Below, piece after piece: positions 33,466 through 40,671 of a stretch of 64,000 bases of DNA. Under the pieces are notes generated by a model. That model was not told the DNA's origin. It did not search any database and worked only from the letters and a program-made list of their open reading frames with translations. Made by a program: the position numbers and the translations under genes. Origin of the DNA: Kribbella sp. VKM Ac-2568 (lineage in GTDB: Bacteria; Actinomycetota; Actinomycetes; Propionibacteriales; Kribbellaceae); NCBI RefSeq assembly GCF_004345365.1, contig NZ_SLVF01000004.1, forward strand, positions 62,001 to 126,000, given 5' to 3'. Numbering within the stretch: the first letter of the stretch is position 1; each line of letters begins with the position of its first letter.

Positions 33466-34712
33466 TGATCTCCTCCAGCGGGAAGGTTGTACGGCAGCTT
33501 GGCGATCACCTCGTAACCACCGCCCGCCTTCGGTCCGGCGTTCACCGTACCGCCGGAGATGGAGGCGCGTTGCCGCATCCCGACCAGGCCGTGACCCGGG
33601 TCGCTGCTCGGCGCGACGCCGGCACCGCGGCCGTCGTCGGTGACCACGACGGTCAGCATCTCCCGGCCGAAGTCCAGATGGACGGACGTCCGCGCCCCCG
33701 GCCCGGCGTGTTTCAGCGTGTTGGTCAGCCCCTCCTGCACGATCCGGTACGCCGTCAGTCCGAGCAGCGCGGGTAGATCCCGCGGCGTGCCGGTGACCTG
33801 GTAGTCCACCGAGAGCCCGGCGTCGCGGACGTTGTCGATCAGCTCGGGCAGGGAGGAGACGCCGGGCTGCGGGCGTGGCTGGTTCGGATCGAGCGGTGCT
33901 GAACCGTCCTGGGGTTGCGCGTCCTGCTTGAGCAGGCCGAGCATCTTGCGCATCTCGGTCAACGAGGCGCGGCCGGTGTCGCCGATGGTGGCGAGCGCCT
34001 TCTTCGCCTGCTCGGGGGACGCGTCCGCGGCGTACAGACCCCCGTCGGCCTGCACGATCATGATCGACAACCCGTGCGCGACGACGTCGTGGATCTCCCG
34101 CGCGATCCGGGTCCGCTCGTTCGACACGGCGAGCTTGGCCTCGCGATCCCGGTCCCTCTCGAGTTGGGCCGCGCGCTCTTCCAGCTGAGCGACGTACAGG
34201 CCTCTGGTCCGGCGGCGCTCGCCGAACGCCCAGACCCCGAAGACCAGCGCGCCGAGAGCCACCATCATGGTGATCTGCTGACGCCAGTCGGAGTTGCCGT
34301 AGTACCGAGCGGTCGCCATCAGTACGCCGAGGCCGCCGACACCCAGGGCGATCCGGCTGTAGCGGACCGCGCCGTACACGGAGATCGTGTAGAGCGCGAC
34401 GAGCAGGCCGACGTTGCCCGCCTGCAGGCGGGCGCCGCTGAGCCACTGCAGCACGGCCACGGCCGAGACGCTGAAGAAGACGAGCTCGGGGTGGGTCCGG
34501 CGCCAGATCAGCGGGACCAGCATCGCCACCCCGAGGAGGCCGGCGTACTGATCCTGCGCGAGCGACAGGAACCCGAAGAAGAGTGTCAGTCCGCCGGCCA
34601 GCAACAGGTCGAACGCCTTGCTGTGCTGAGCGACGCGGCGGGGCGTCAGGATTCCGCTCAAGGTCCCCGTCATGTCGGCCAGGGTACGGGGAACCGCCGC
34701 CCGCCGGGTCAT
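33462..34712 (-). CDS. Sensor histidine kinase (HisKA_3, DesK/NarX type)
   Basis: A kinase of about 416 residues. Five to six membrane segments form the N-terminal 150 residues and leave no large sensor domain, as in intramembrane-sensing kinases. A coiled coil (QLEERAAQLERDRDREA) leads to the phospho-acceptor His in RIAREIHDVVAHGLS, and the HATPase domain ends with VVVTDDGRGAG and GHGLVGMRQRA. ATG 34712 has no clear ribosome binding site, and an internal ATG at 34673 is an alternative. The gene is coupled to the regulator and lies upstream of the ABC exporter. Confidence 0.92.
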   Translation of the reverse strand: MTRRAAVPRTLADMTGTLSGILTPRRVAQHSKAFDLLLAGGLTLFFGFLSLAQDQYAGLLGVAMLVPLIWRRTHPELVFFSVSAVAVLQWLSGARLQAGNVGLLVALYTISVYGAVRYSRIALGVGGLGVLMATARYYGNSDWRQQITMMVALGALVFGVWAFGERRRTRGLYVAQLEERAAQLERDRDREAKLAVSNERTRIAREIHDVVAHGLSIMIVQADGGLYAADASPEQAKKALATIGDTGRASLTEMRKMLGLLKQDAQPQDGSAPLDPNQPRPQPGVSSLPELIDNVRDAGLSVDYQVTGTPRDLPALLGLTAYRIVQEGLTNTLKHAGPGARTSVHLDFGREMLTVVVTDDGRGAGVAPSSDPGHGLVGMRQRASISGGTVNAGPKAGGGYEVIAKLPYNLPAGGDQ

Positions 34713-34777
34713 GCCACGGGCGGATATCTCCGTCCTACCCCGGTCTACCTATCTGCTTGTGCTTTGTGCTGCGGGGT

Positions 34778-35419
34778 CTATTTGTGCGGCCGGGTGGAGA
34801 GCGTCGGCTTCGCCTCGAGGCCGGACAGGCCGTTCCAGGCCAGGTTGACCAGGTGAGCTGCGACGTCAGGTTTCTTCGGCCGGCGTACGTCGAGCCACCA
34901 CTGCCCGGTCAGCGCGACCATGCCGACCAGCATCTGCGCGTACATCGGGGCGAACTTCGGGTCCAGCCCGCGGCGCTTGAACTCCTCGGCCAGGATGTGC
35001 TCCACCCGGGTGCCGACGTCGCTGAGGATCGAGATGAACGACCCGCTGGACGAGCCGACGGGGGAGTCGCGGACCAGGATCCGGAACCCGTCGGAGGAGT
35101 TCTCGATGTAGTCGAGCAGGGCGAGCGCCGCCTGCTCCACCAACTCGTGCGCACGACCCGCCGTCAGCGACGCGGTCACCGTGTCGAGCAGGCTGCGGAC
35201 CTCCCGGTCCACGACCACGGCGTACAGGCCTTCCTTGCCGCCGAAGTGCTCGTACACGACCGGCTTGGAGACCTCGGCGCGGGCCGCGATCTCCTCCACC
35301 GAGGTCGCCTCGAAGCCCTTCTGGGCGAACAGCCCCCGGGCGATGACGATGAGTTGTTCACGACGCTCGGCACTGGTCATCCGGACCCTGGTCGAGCGCC
35401 GGGGTTTGGGTTCCGTCAC
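34778..35419 (-). CDS. TetR-family regulator, probably of the desaturase
   Basis: A 213-residue TetR protein with the HTH ARGLFAQKGFEATSVEEIAA and EVSKPVVYEHFGGKEGLYAV. The ligand domain is all-helical, with ALTGQWWLDVRRPKKPDVAAH near the end, similar to actinobacterial regulators beside fatty acid genes. It follows the acyl-CoA desaturase by 63 bp on the same strand, so the two are likely an operon. The paired palindromes upstream of the desaturase are its probable operators. Regulators of this arrangement sense acyl-CoAs, which is inference here. Confidence 0.85.
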   Translation of the reverse strand: MTEPKPRRSTRVRMTSAERREQLIVIARGLFAQKGFEATSVEEIAARAEVSKPVVYEHFGGKEGLYAVVVDREVRSLLDTVTASLTAGRAHELVEQAALALLDYIENSSDGFRILVRDSPVGSSSGSFISILSDVGTRVEHILAEEFKRRGLDPKFAPMYAQMLVGMVALTGQWWLDVRRPKKPDVAAHLVNLAWNGLSGLEAKPTLSTRPHK

Positions 35420-35482
35420 GTCGAGATCACGTCAGCATCATGCCGTACAGAGGGGGTGACGGGTGGGAGATTAACGGCCCGC

Positions 35483-36478
35483 TCAGGCTGCCGCTTGGTC
35501 CACAGCGGTCACCCGCCGCGCTTCGAGACGTTCCTTGACCGGCCAGCGGACGTCCGAGACCCAGCCCATCTTCTCGAAGAACCAGATGCATCGGGCGGAC
35601 GTGTCCAGCTGTCCCTTCAGTACTCCGTGCCGCGCGCAGGTCGGGTCGGAGTGGTGCAGGTTGTGCCACGACTCGCCCTGGCTCAGGATCGCCAGCCACC
35701 AGACGTTGCCGGACTTGTCCCGGCTCTTGAACGGGCGGTCGCCGATCGTGTGGCAGATCGAGTTGATCGACCAGGTGACGTGGTGCAGCAGCGCGATCCG
35801 GACCAGGCTCGCCCAGAAGAAGGCGGTCAGCGCGCCCTCGATCGACCAGGACCACAGCCCGCCGATGACGGCCGGCGCGAACAGCGAGCCCAGCACCAGG
35901 AAGGGGAACATCCGCGACACCTTGACGACGTCGCGGTCCTTCAGCAGGTCGGGTGCGTACTGCCGCTGCGGGGTCTGCTCGGTATCGAAGAGCCAGCCGA
36001 TGTGCGCGTGCAGGAAGCCCTTGGTCAGGGCGCCGAGGCTGGTGCCGTACTTCCACGGGCTGTGCGGGTCGCCGTCGCGGTCGGAGAACTTGTGGTGCTT
36101 GCGGTGGTCGGCCACCCAGCGCACCACCGGCCCCTCGATCGCGAGCGACCCGGCGATCGCCAGCACGTACTTGAGCGGGCGGTTCGGCTTGAACGACTTG
36201 TGCGTGAAGTACCGGTGGAAGCCGATCGAGATGCCGTGCCCGGCGATCGTGTAGAAGACCACCGCGATCACGATGTCGCGCCAGCCGAGGAATCCGCCCC
36301 AGGCGATCGGTACCGCCGCCAGCACCGCCAGGAACGGGATCCCGATGAACAACGCGAGCGCGACCTGCTCCCAGGGCCGTTTCTGCTCACCCCCGAGCGT
36401 TCCGGTCTCGACGTCGAAGTCGTCGCCCTGCTGGGCGCGGGTGGGCGCCTCCGGTGCGGCTACGGCGGGTGGGGTCAT
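35483..36478 (-). CDS. Acyl-CoA delta-9-type fatty acid desaturase
   Basis: A membrane di-iron desaturase of 331 residues that introduces a double bond into acyl chains. The three His boxes are HRYFTHKSF near residue 82, DHRKHHKFSD near 118 and ESWHNLHHSDPT near 260. Four membrane segments flank them. The middle part GDPHSPW is typical of stearoyl-CoA-type enzymes. ATG 36478 is chosen because the conserved sequence starts after it and the promoter palindromes lie just upstream. Regulation by the adjacent TetR protein is likely. Confidence 0.93.
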   Translation of the reverse strand: MTPPAVAAPEAPTRAQQGDDFDVETGTLGGEQKRPWEQVALALFIGIPFLAVLAAVPIAWGGFLGWRDIVIAVVFYTIAGHGISIGFHRYFTHKSFKPNRPLKYVLAIAGSLAIEGPVVRWVADHRKHHKFSDRDGDPHSPWKYGTSLGALTKGFLHAHIGWLFDTEQTPQRQYAPDLLKDRDVVKVSRMFPFLVLGSLFAPAVIGGLWSWSIEGALTAFFWASLVRIALLHHVTWSINSICHTIGDRPFKSRDKSGNVWWLAILSQGESWHNLHHSDPTCARHGVLKGQLDTSARCIWFFEKMGWVSDVRWPVKERLEARRVTAVDQAAA

Positions 36479-36507
36479 CGTGGTATCCCTCTGGGTGGAG
36501 GACGGCT

Positions 36508-36541
36508 TACCTACGCAACCGTAACCTACGGCACCGTAGGT
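36508..36541 (-). promoter_or_regulatory. Tandem operator upstream of the desaturase gene
   Basis: ACCTACGG-CA-CCGTAGGT at 36524-36541 is a perfect palindrome. TTACCTACGCAACCGTAA at 36508-36524 is a second, imperfect copy directly beside it. Both share the TACG-N3/4-CGTA core, so two dimers of one TetR-type regulator could bind side by side. Confidence 0.6.
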
Positions 36542-36602
36542 AGGGAACCCCTCGCGTGTCGTCGACCTCACCCATGGCAGACTGTCCGGGCGAACATCGC
36601 GA

Positions 36603-36674
36603 TCCCCCGTGGGGTAATCGGCAGCCCGCGAGACTTTGAATCTCGAAGATCTGGATCGAAACCAGGCGGGGGAG
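36603..36674 (+). tRNA. tRNA-Gln (anticodon TTG)
   Basis: The cloverleaf folds fully. Acceptor TCCCCCG pairs with CGGGGGA, the D-arm is GGGT/GCCC with the loop AATCGGCA, and the anticodon stem CGAGA/TCTCG has loop CTTTGAA and anticodon TTG. The T-stem is TCTGG/CCAGG with one T-G pair. The discriminator is G, and CCA is not encoded. The T-loop is ATCGAAA instead of the nearly universal TTCGAAA, so position 54 is A. A 15-bp terminator follows eight bases later. Confidence 0.9.
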
Positions 36675-36681
36675 CACCACA

Positions 36682-36716
36682 AACCCCCAGGTCAGAACGT
36701 CTCTGACCTGGGGGTT
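36682..36716 (+). terminator. 15-bp hairpin terminator of tRNA-Gln
   Basis: AACCCCCAGGTCAGA (36682-36696) and its exact complement (36702-36716) enclose ACGTC. It is the strongest terminator in the window and lies just after the tRNA. Confidence 0.9.
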
Positions 36717-36783
36717 CTGTCATCTCATGGACGCCGGCGTCGGTGCCTCGTAGGCTCGCTCTCGTCGAGCCGGGGAGGGACCG

Positions 36784-37260
36784 ATGGTGTCTGACGATCG
36801 GAAGCGGGCTGTGCGGCTACCGCCACGCTGGTTCGTCCGGCTCGCGTGGTCTACGCACCGGGCGATTTGTCGTGTGAGCGGCGGCCGGTTTGGGTTGTGG
36901 CGCCCGAAGCCCGGTCGCTGGGGCACAGCTCGGCTGACGACGATCGGCCGCCGCTCCGGCCGGACGCACCAGGTGATCATCGGCTACTTCGAGGACGGCC
37001 CGAGCGTGGTAACCCTGGCCATGAATGGCTGGGCAGACGGAGAACCAGCCTGGTGGCTGAACCTCCAGGCGAACCCCGACACATCCGTCGAACTGCCCAG
37101 CGAGACCCGCCAGGTACGAGCCCGCGCCGCCGAGGGCGAAGAACGCTCCCGCCTGTGGTCCAAGTGGCGCGAAATCGACACCAAACTAGACGCCTACGCC
37201 TCCCTCCGCTCGACCGAAACCGCAGTAGTAGTCCTGGAACCCAGAACCGAACCCTCGTAA
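36784..37260 (+). CDS. F420-dependent nitroreductase-type (DDN/DUF385) protein
   Basis: A 158-residue split-barrel protein. GLWRPKPGRWGTARLTTIGRRSGRTHQV and NGWADGEPAWWLNLQANPDTSV are the signatures of the deazaflavin-dependent nitroreductase family, to which mycobacterial Ddn belongs. These enzymes reduce quinones or nitro compounds with F420H2. GGGAGGGA lies just before ATG 36784. The last 40 codons have less GC bias than the rest, and just beyond the stop a row of gene remnants begins on the other strand. Confidence 0.85.
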   Translation: MVSDDRKRAVRLPPRWFVRLAWSTHRAICRVSGGRFGLWRPKPGRWGTARLTTIGRRSGRTHQVIIGYFEDGPSVVTLAMNGWADGEPAWWLNLQANPDTSVELPSETRQVRARAAEGEERSRLWSKWREIDTKLDAYASLRSTETAVVVLEPRTEPS

Positions 37261-37274
37261 GCCTCTCGCCAACC

Positions 37275-37462
37275 CCGGGATCGGCTGGGCTCCCCGTATG
37301 CTGCTCGCCCCAGCGGATGATGACGAAGTCGGCCGGATCCCCGAAGGTGTCAAGCAGTTCGAAGTCGAGCACCTCTGTATAGAACCTGATGCTGGCCTGG
37401 AGATCAGAGACGTTCAGAATCGGATTGATGTGGACAAGCGCACCGCCTGTTGAACTTGGCAT
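37275..37462 (-). pseudogene. Truncated VOC gene (N-terminal fragment)
   Basis: From ATG 37462 the frame reads VHINPILNVSDLQASIRFY and TEVLDFELLDTFGDPADFVI, a clear N-terminal half of a VOC protein. It then loses similarity after IIRWGEQHTG near the convergent nitroreductase gene. The C-terminal half is missing. Confidence 0.65.
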
Positions 37463-37464
37463 TC

Positions 37465-37625
37465 TCAATCCAGGAAGAGGCAGAGTGGGTGGCCGGCGGG
37501 GTCGAGGATTACTCGGAGGTCGGGGCGGTCTTGAGGGCCGGCGAGGGTGCCGCCGAGGGAGTGGGCGAGGTTGACGGCTTCGGCCAGGGCGGTCTGGCCG
37601 GCTTCCTCGGTGTACTCGGCGCCTG
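37465..37625 (-). pseudogene. VOC gene remnant (C-terminal fragment)
   Basis: The frame ending at 37465 gives ALAEAVNLAHSLGGTLAG and RVILDPAGHPLCLFLD, the C-terminus of a Glyoxalase_6-type VOC protein. The preceding half belongs to a different domain, so the N-terminal part is missing. It directly precedes the N-terminal VOC fragment at 37462. Confidence 0.6.
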
Positions 37626-37629
37626 AGTT

Positions 37630-37860
37630 GACAGCTGAAGGCCGTCGGCCGCGTCCAGCCAGCGGCGGTACCAGCGGGCGAATCCGAGCGGCCGCCCGTT
37701 GTCGAGCAGCGGGCGGCTCAGGTACAGCAGCCCGACCGAATGCGCAGGCTTGTAGACGATTGCGTCGTACTGCGTGGTACTCGCTGGGCAGCTCGACCTT
37801 GAGCTGTGCCTCCACCTCGGCGAGCTCATCCGCCCCAGCGGCAGCTCAATCTCCCGGCAA
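37630..37860 (-). pseudogene. SUKH/SMI1-KNR4-like remnant
   Basis: Two frames joined by a shift give ADELAEVEAQLKVELPSEYHA and then YDAIVYKPAHSVGLLYLSRP with GFARWYRRWLDAADG. The first is the typical SUKH opening (LPxEYxxF) and the second its C-terminus (FARWYxxWLD). SUKH proteins are immunity proteins of polymorphic toxin systems. The frameshift and missing middle make this a pseudogene. The assignment rests on these short motifs only. Confidence 0.5.
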
Positions 37861-37861
37861 G

Positions 37862-38350
37862 TCAGTGCGCAGCGTGCCCGGCGGTTCTTTCGTGGTCCTC
37901 CTCTACGAAGGGGACCTTGCTGACGCAGTGGTGGTATTGCTCGACGGCTTCGTCTATCGAGAGGTGGCCGTAATGGAGCGACGTCATCACCGCTTCCAGT
38001 TCGGTATTGCACACCTCCGCGGCGGCGATGCGGGCGGTCAAGTCGTGCGTCTTGCTCAGATTGGCCGAAATGACCGACACCAGTGAAACGATCAAGGCGG
38101 CAATGCAGAGTGGTCGCCATACGCCTGCCGCAGTGCTCAAGGACAGTTCCTGCTTCATGGTGTCGGTGAACCCCACACCGCCCAGGGCCGGGCCCGCGAC
38201 GAATACGGCCGCCAGCGCACTGCTGACGATGCTGACGTTGGTGAGCCGGTTGCGGCGCGGCCGGACCTCGTGCAGGAAGGCGGTGATGCCTGCCCGCCGG
38301 TCTTCGATCTGCGTCAGTAATTCTTCCCGATTTCTAGGATCGTCGGACAT
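37862..38350 (-). CDS. Two-helix membrane protein of unknown function
   Basis: A 162-residue protein not recognised. A charged N-terminal helix (NREELLTQIEDRRAGITAFL) leads to two hydrophobic segments, about 40-60 and 80-100, separated by VGFTDTMKQELSLSTAAGV. A soluble C-terminal helical part (KTHDLTARIAAAEVCNTELE) follows. The layout recalls SLATT-type two-helix membrane proteins linked to effector systems, but I cannot claim membership. The base composition is lower in GC than in neighbouring core genes. It lies in the stretch of remnants between the nitroreductase and barstar-like genes. Confidence 0.6.
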   Translation of the reverse strand: MSDDPRNREELLTQIEDRRAGITAFLHEVRPRRNRLTNVSIVSSALAAVFVAGPALGGVGFTDTMKQELSLSTAAGVWRPLCIAALIVSLVSVISANLSKTHDLTARIAAAEVCNTELEAVMTSLHYGHLSIDEAVEQYHHCVSKVPFVEEDHERTAGHAAH

Positions 38351-38577
38351 CCTGTCTCTCCCCCAAGTTGCTGTCTGCCGGGTGCGCGATCAACGGCGGG
38401 CCTATGGTTGCTGGGCCGGACGGCAGGGGCGGAGCCGACGACGCGGAACCCGTCGTCCCTTCTGAAGTCTTGCACTGTTGTCCCATTTTTGCTATAAGCC
38501 GTCGCGCTGGCAACTGCATTTCTCCGGTAAATCCGAAAGGTCTCTCACAAAGGTCGCGATGGCGACTTATTGATCGT
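38351..38577. other. Non-coding part of the remnant region
   Basis: Together with 38756-38856 this stretch holds no gene that I can support. It has a lower GC content than the rest, with runs such as TTGCTATAAG. The GNAT remnant at 38578-38755 lies between the two parts. Confidence 0.4.
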
Positions 38578-38755
38578 TCAGCAAAACCAGTAGTTGACTG
38601 TCGGGCCCTGCGACGCGAGCCCGCCGCCCATTGCTTCGTACAGGGATCGGGCGGCGATATTTTCGGCGCCGGTTGTCAGGAACATCTTGGTGGCGCCCGC
38701 TCGAGTGCCTGTCGTCATGAAGGCCTGGAGGAGTGCCTGGCAGCGGTTGGTCAGG
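38578..38755 (-). pseudogene. GNAT acetyltransferase C-terminal remnant (AAC(3)-I-like)
   Basis: The minus strand reads ALLQAFMTTGTRAGATKM, then FLTTGAENIAARSLYEAMGG, then GPTVNYWFC and a stop at 38578. This is the last third of a GNAT protein, nearest in my memory to AAC(3)-I-type aminoglycoside acetyltransferases (LTxxxNxxARxLYExxGG). The N-terminal domain with the acetyl-CoA loop is missing. It is a truncated gene. Confidence 0.6.
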
Positions 38756-38856
38756 CATCACAATCTGCGGAGTCACCGGCACCTGAGGTCGTGGCGGGTG
38801 GGAGCGGGAGCGCGGATACTCAAGGCTTGGGTTGTGTCCGGGGTCAGGAGCAGGCG

Positions 38857-39060
38857 ATGAGATGGGTTCTGCGGGTCGTTCTCCTGCTCGGTGGCCTGGC
38901 TCTCTGCGTCATCGGCGTCAGCGCTGCCACCAAGCTCTTCCGCGACACCCTCGACAGCCCGCGCGCTCTGATCGCCGTCCTTGCTCTCATCACCTTCCTA
39001 GGCGGCGCAGTAGTAATAGGCGCAGTAATCAACGACATCCGCCACGACCGCCCCAAATAA
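38857..39060 (+). CDS. Small two-helix membrane protein
   Basis: A 67-residue protein: MRWVLRVVLLLGGLALCVIG forms the first membrane helix, and RALIAVLALITFLGGAVVIG the second, with a short charged C-terminus NDIRHDRPK. AGGAG ends six bases before ATG 38857. I do not recognise the family. It is convergent with the barstar-like gene. Confidence 0.6.
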   Translation: MRWVLRVVLLLGGLALCVIGVSAATKLFRDTLDSPRALIAVLALITFLGGAVVIGAVINDIRHDRPK

Positions 39061-39068
39061 GGCCTGTA

Positions 39069-39602
39069 CTACGGGTGCCGGGCGGAGTCGAGCCACTCGA
39101 TGGGGTTCCAGGGGATGGGGGTAGCTCCTACCGGGGTGAGCACCAGGTCGGGGTTGTCTGATTGGACCAGGCAGAGGAGGCGGTGGCCGATCAGGAGGGC
39201 GTGGCGGGCCTGGACGGCGAAGACGTCCAGGAGATGGTGGGCGAGGGCCGGGTCCGCGGTCGCGAAGGCGTCGTAGTGCTCCAGGACCAGGACGAGGCCG
39301 GTGTCGTCGTCGGTCCAGCCGAGATCGCCGGCGGCAACGTCGCTGAGGCTGTCGTTCAGCGCCGCGAGGTTGCGTCCGTAGTACTCGGGGAAGTCGAGGG
39401 CAAGAGACAACCCGTCGTGAAGGTCGTCGTCGCTCCGCCATCCGGAGGTGTCCACCCGGACGACCTGGTAGCCGTGTTTGGCCAGCCAGCCCGTCGTCTT
39501 GTTCAACACCTCCGGCTGCCAGAACAGAGTCACGGACCCGTTGGCCATCAGCTGATAGTCCAACGTCTGCTCTACCTGCACACTCCGCTCGAACACAGCC
39601 AC
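39069..39602 (-). CDS. Barstar-family protein
   Basis: A barstar-like protein of about 177 residues. The signature is in the middle: GYQVVRVDTSGWRSDDDLHD then ALDFPEYYGRNLAALNDSLS, as in barnase inhibitors (FPxYYGxNLDALxDxL). A C-terminal part (LVLVLEHYDAFATADPALAH) is conserved in actinobacterial members. GTG 39602 is used; ATG 39659 would overlap the start codon of the divergent acetyltransferase gene. No barnase-like RNase gene lies nearby, so its partner, if any, is elsewhere or lost. Confidence 0.75.
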   Translation of the reverse strand: MAVFERSVQVEQTLDYQLMANGSVTLFWQPEVLNKTTGWLAKHGYQVVRVDTSGWRSDDDLHDGLSLALDFPEYYGRNLAALNDSLSDVAAGDLGWTDDDTGLVLVLEHYDAFATADPALAHHLLDVFAVQARHALLIGHRLLCLVQSDNPDLVLTPVGATPIPWNPIEWLDSARHP

Positions 39603-39657
39603 CCGGAAACCGTAGCCGAGCCCTGGCCAGCAGGCTGGGGCGCGACCACCATGAGGC

Positions 39658-40611
39658 ATGCAGACCACCGCTGTACTGCCTGAGGGGTTGACGGTTCGGG
39701 CGCCGGAGGTTGGTGATGCCGAGGCGATCTTCGGACTGGTCTCGGCGTACAACACGGGGCTGGTCGGGTTGCCCGACTGCACCCTGGCGCAGGTCGGAGA
39801 AGGCATCGCGGATCCTGGGTTCGACTGCGCGGCCGACGGGTGGCTGGTGATCGCCGAGGATGGGGCGCCGGTGGGTTACGGGACGACGTTCGGCCGGGTC
39901 GGTCGCCAGTCGATCGAGATCCAGCTGACCTCAACGGTGCCCGGCGTCGCGGCCTGGTTGTTCGATCGCACGATGCTGCGGGCCGACGAGATGGGACGTG
40001 AGGCCGGGCATGCCGAGATCACCGTCGACACCTTCGTCTACCGCGACGACGAGAGCTTGCGGGCCCTGCTGTCGGAACATGCCTTCACCACCGGTACGAC
40101 GTACCACCGGATGCGGGTCGATCACACCGGACCGGTCGAGGCTCCGGAGGTGCCGGACGGCGTCGTGGTTCGTCGGGGAGCGCCCGACGCGGCTACCCAA
40201 TGGGTCGCGCACGAGCTCATCATCGACACTTTCCGCGGCCAGTACGGCTTCAGCCCCAGGCCGCACGACGAGTGGGTGGAGATGCGCGACGCCAGTTCCA
40301 GTTGGTCCCAGCTCACCCTGCTGGAGATCGACGGCCGGGCGGTCGCCGTCCGCGACTGCAGCGACGACTTCCTCGGCGAGAACTGCGGACACGTCGGCAT
40401 GCTCGGCGTACTCGAGGAGTTCCGGGGCCGCGGCCTCGCGAAGTTCCTCTTGCGGGACGCCTTCGCCCTCGACGCGGCAGCCGGCCGCGACGGCACGATC
40501 CTCCTCGTCGACACCAACAACCCCACCCCGGCCCTGGACCTCTACCTCTCCGTCGGCTTCACCCCGACCCTCGTGTTCGAGGGCTGGCAGCGAACCCTCC
40601 CCGTCAGCTGA
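39658..40611 (+). CDS. GNAT N-acetyltransferase with two GNAT domains
   Basis: A 317-residue protein with two GNAT folds. The first (1-150) is degenerate. The second has the acetyl-CoA loop VLEEFRGRGLAKFLLRDAF near residue 250 and the C-terminal VDTNNPTPALDLYLSVGFTP. It resembles the tandem GNAT proteins of actinobacteria that include mycothiol synthase, but MshD-specific features are not evident. The acceptor is unknown. The start lies opposite the barstar-like gene. Confidence 0.85.
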   Translation: MQTTAVLPEGLTVRAPEVGDAEAIFGLVSAYNTGLVGLPDCTLAQVGEGIADPGFDCAADGWLVIAEDGAPVGYGTTFGRVGRQSIEIQLTSTVPGVAAWLFDRTMLRADEMGREAGHAEITVDTFVYRDDESLRALLSEHAFTTGTTYHRMRVDHTGPVEAPEVPDGVVVRRGAPDAATQWVAHELIIDTFRGQYGFSPRPHDEWVEMRDASSSWSQLTLLEIDGRAVAVRDCSDDFLGENCGHVGMLGVLEEFRGRGLAKFLLRDAFALDAAAGRDGTILLVDTNNPTPALDLYLSVGFTPTLVFEGWQRTLPVS

Positions 40612-40671
40612 GTTTGTCAGCGGGGTGGAGGTGGGTGAGGATGGGCCCGCGTTCGTGGAGAGGGCGGTGGG

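Noticed and set aside
32761..34446. A 561-codon frame that joins an antisense-like region to the response regulator
   Set aside because: Only the part from GTG 33465 has regulator sequence and a ribosome binding site. The upstream part lies over the kinase gene in another frame.
37862..38350. A SLATT-domain effector assignment
   Set aside because: Only the two-helix layout agrees; no sequence motif of that family is clear and no partner sensor gene is adjacent.
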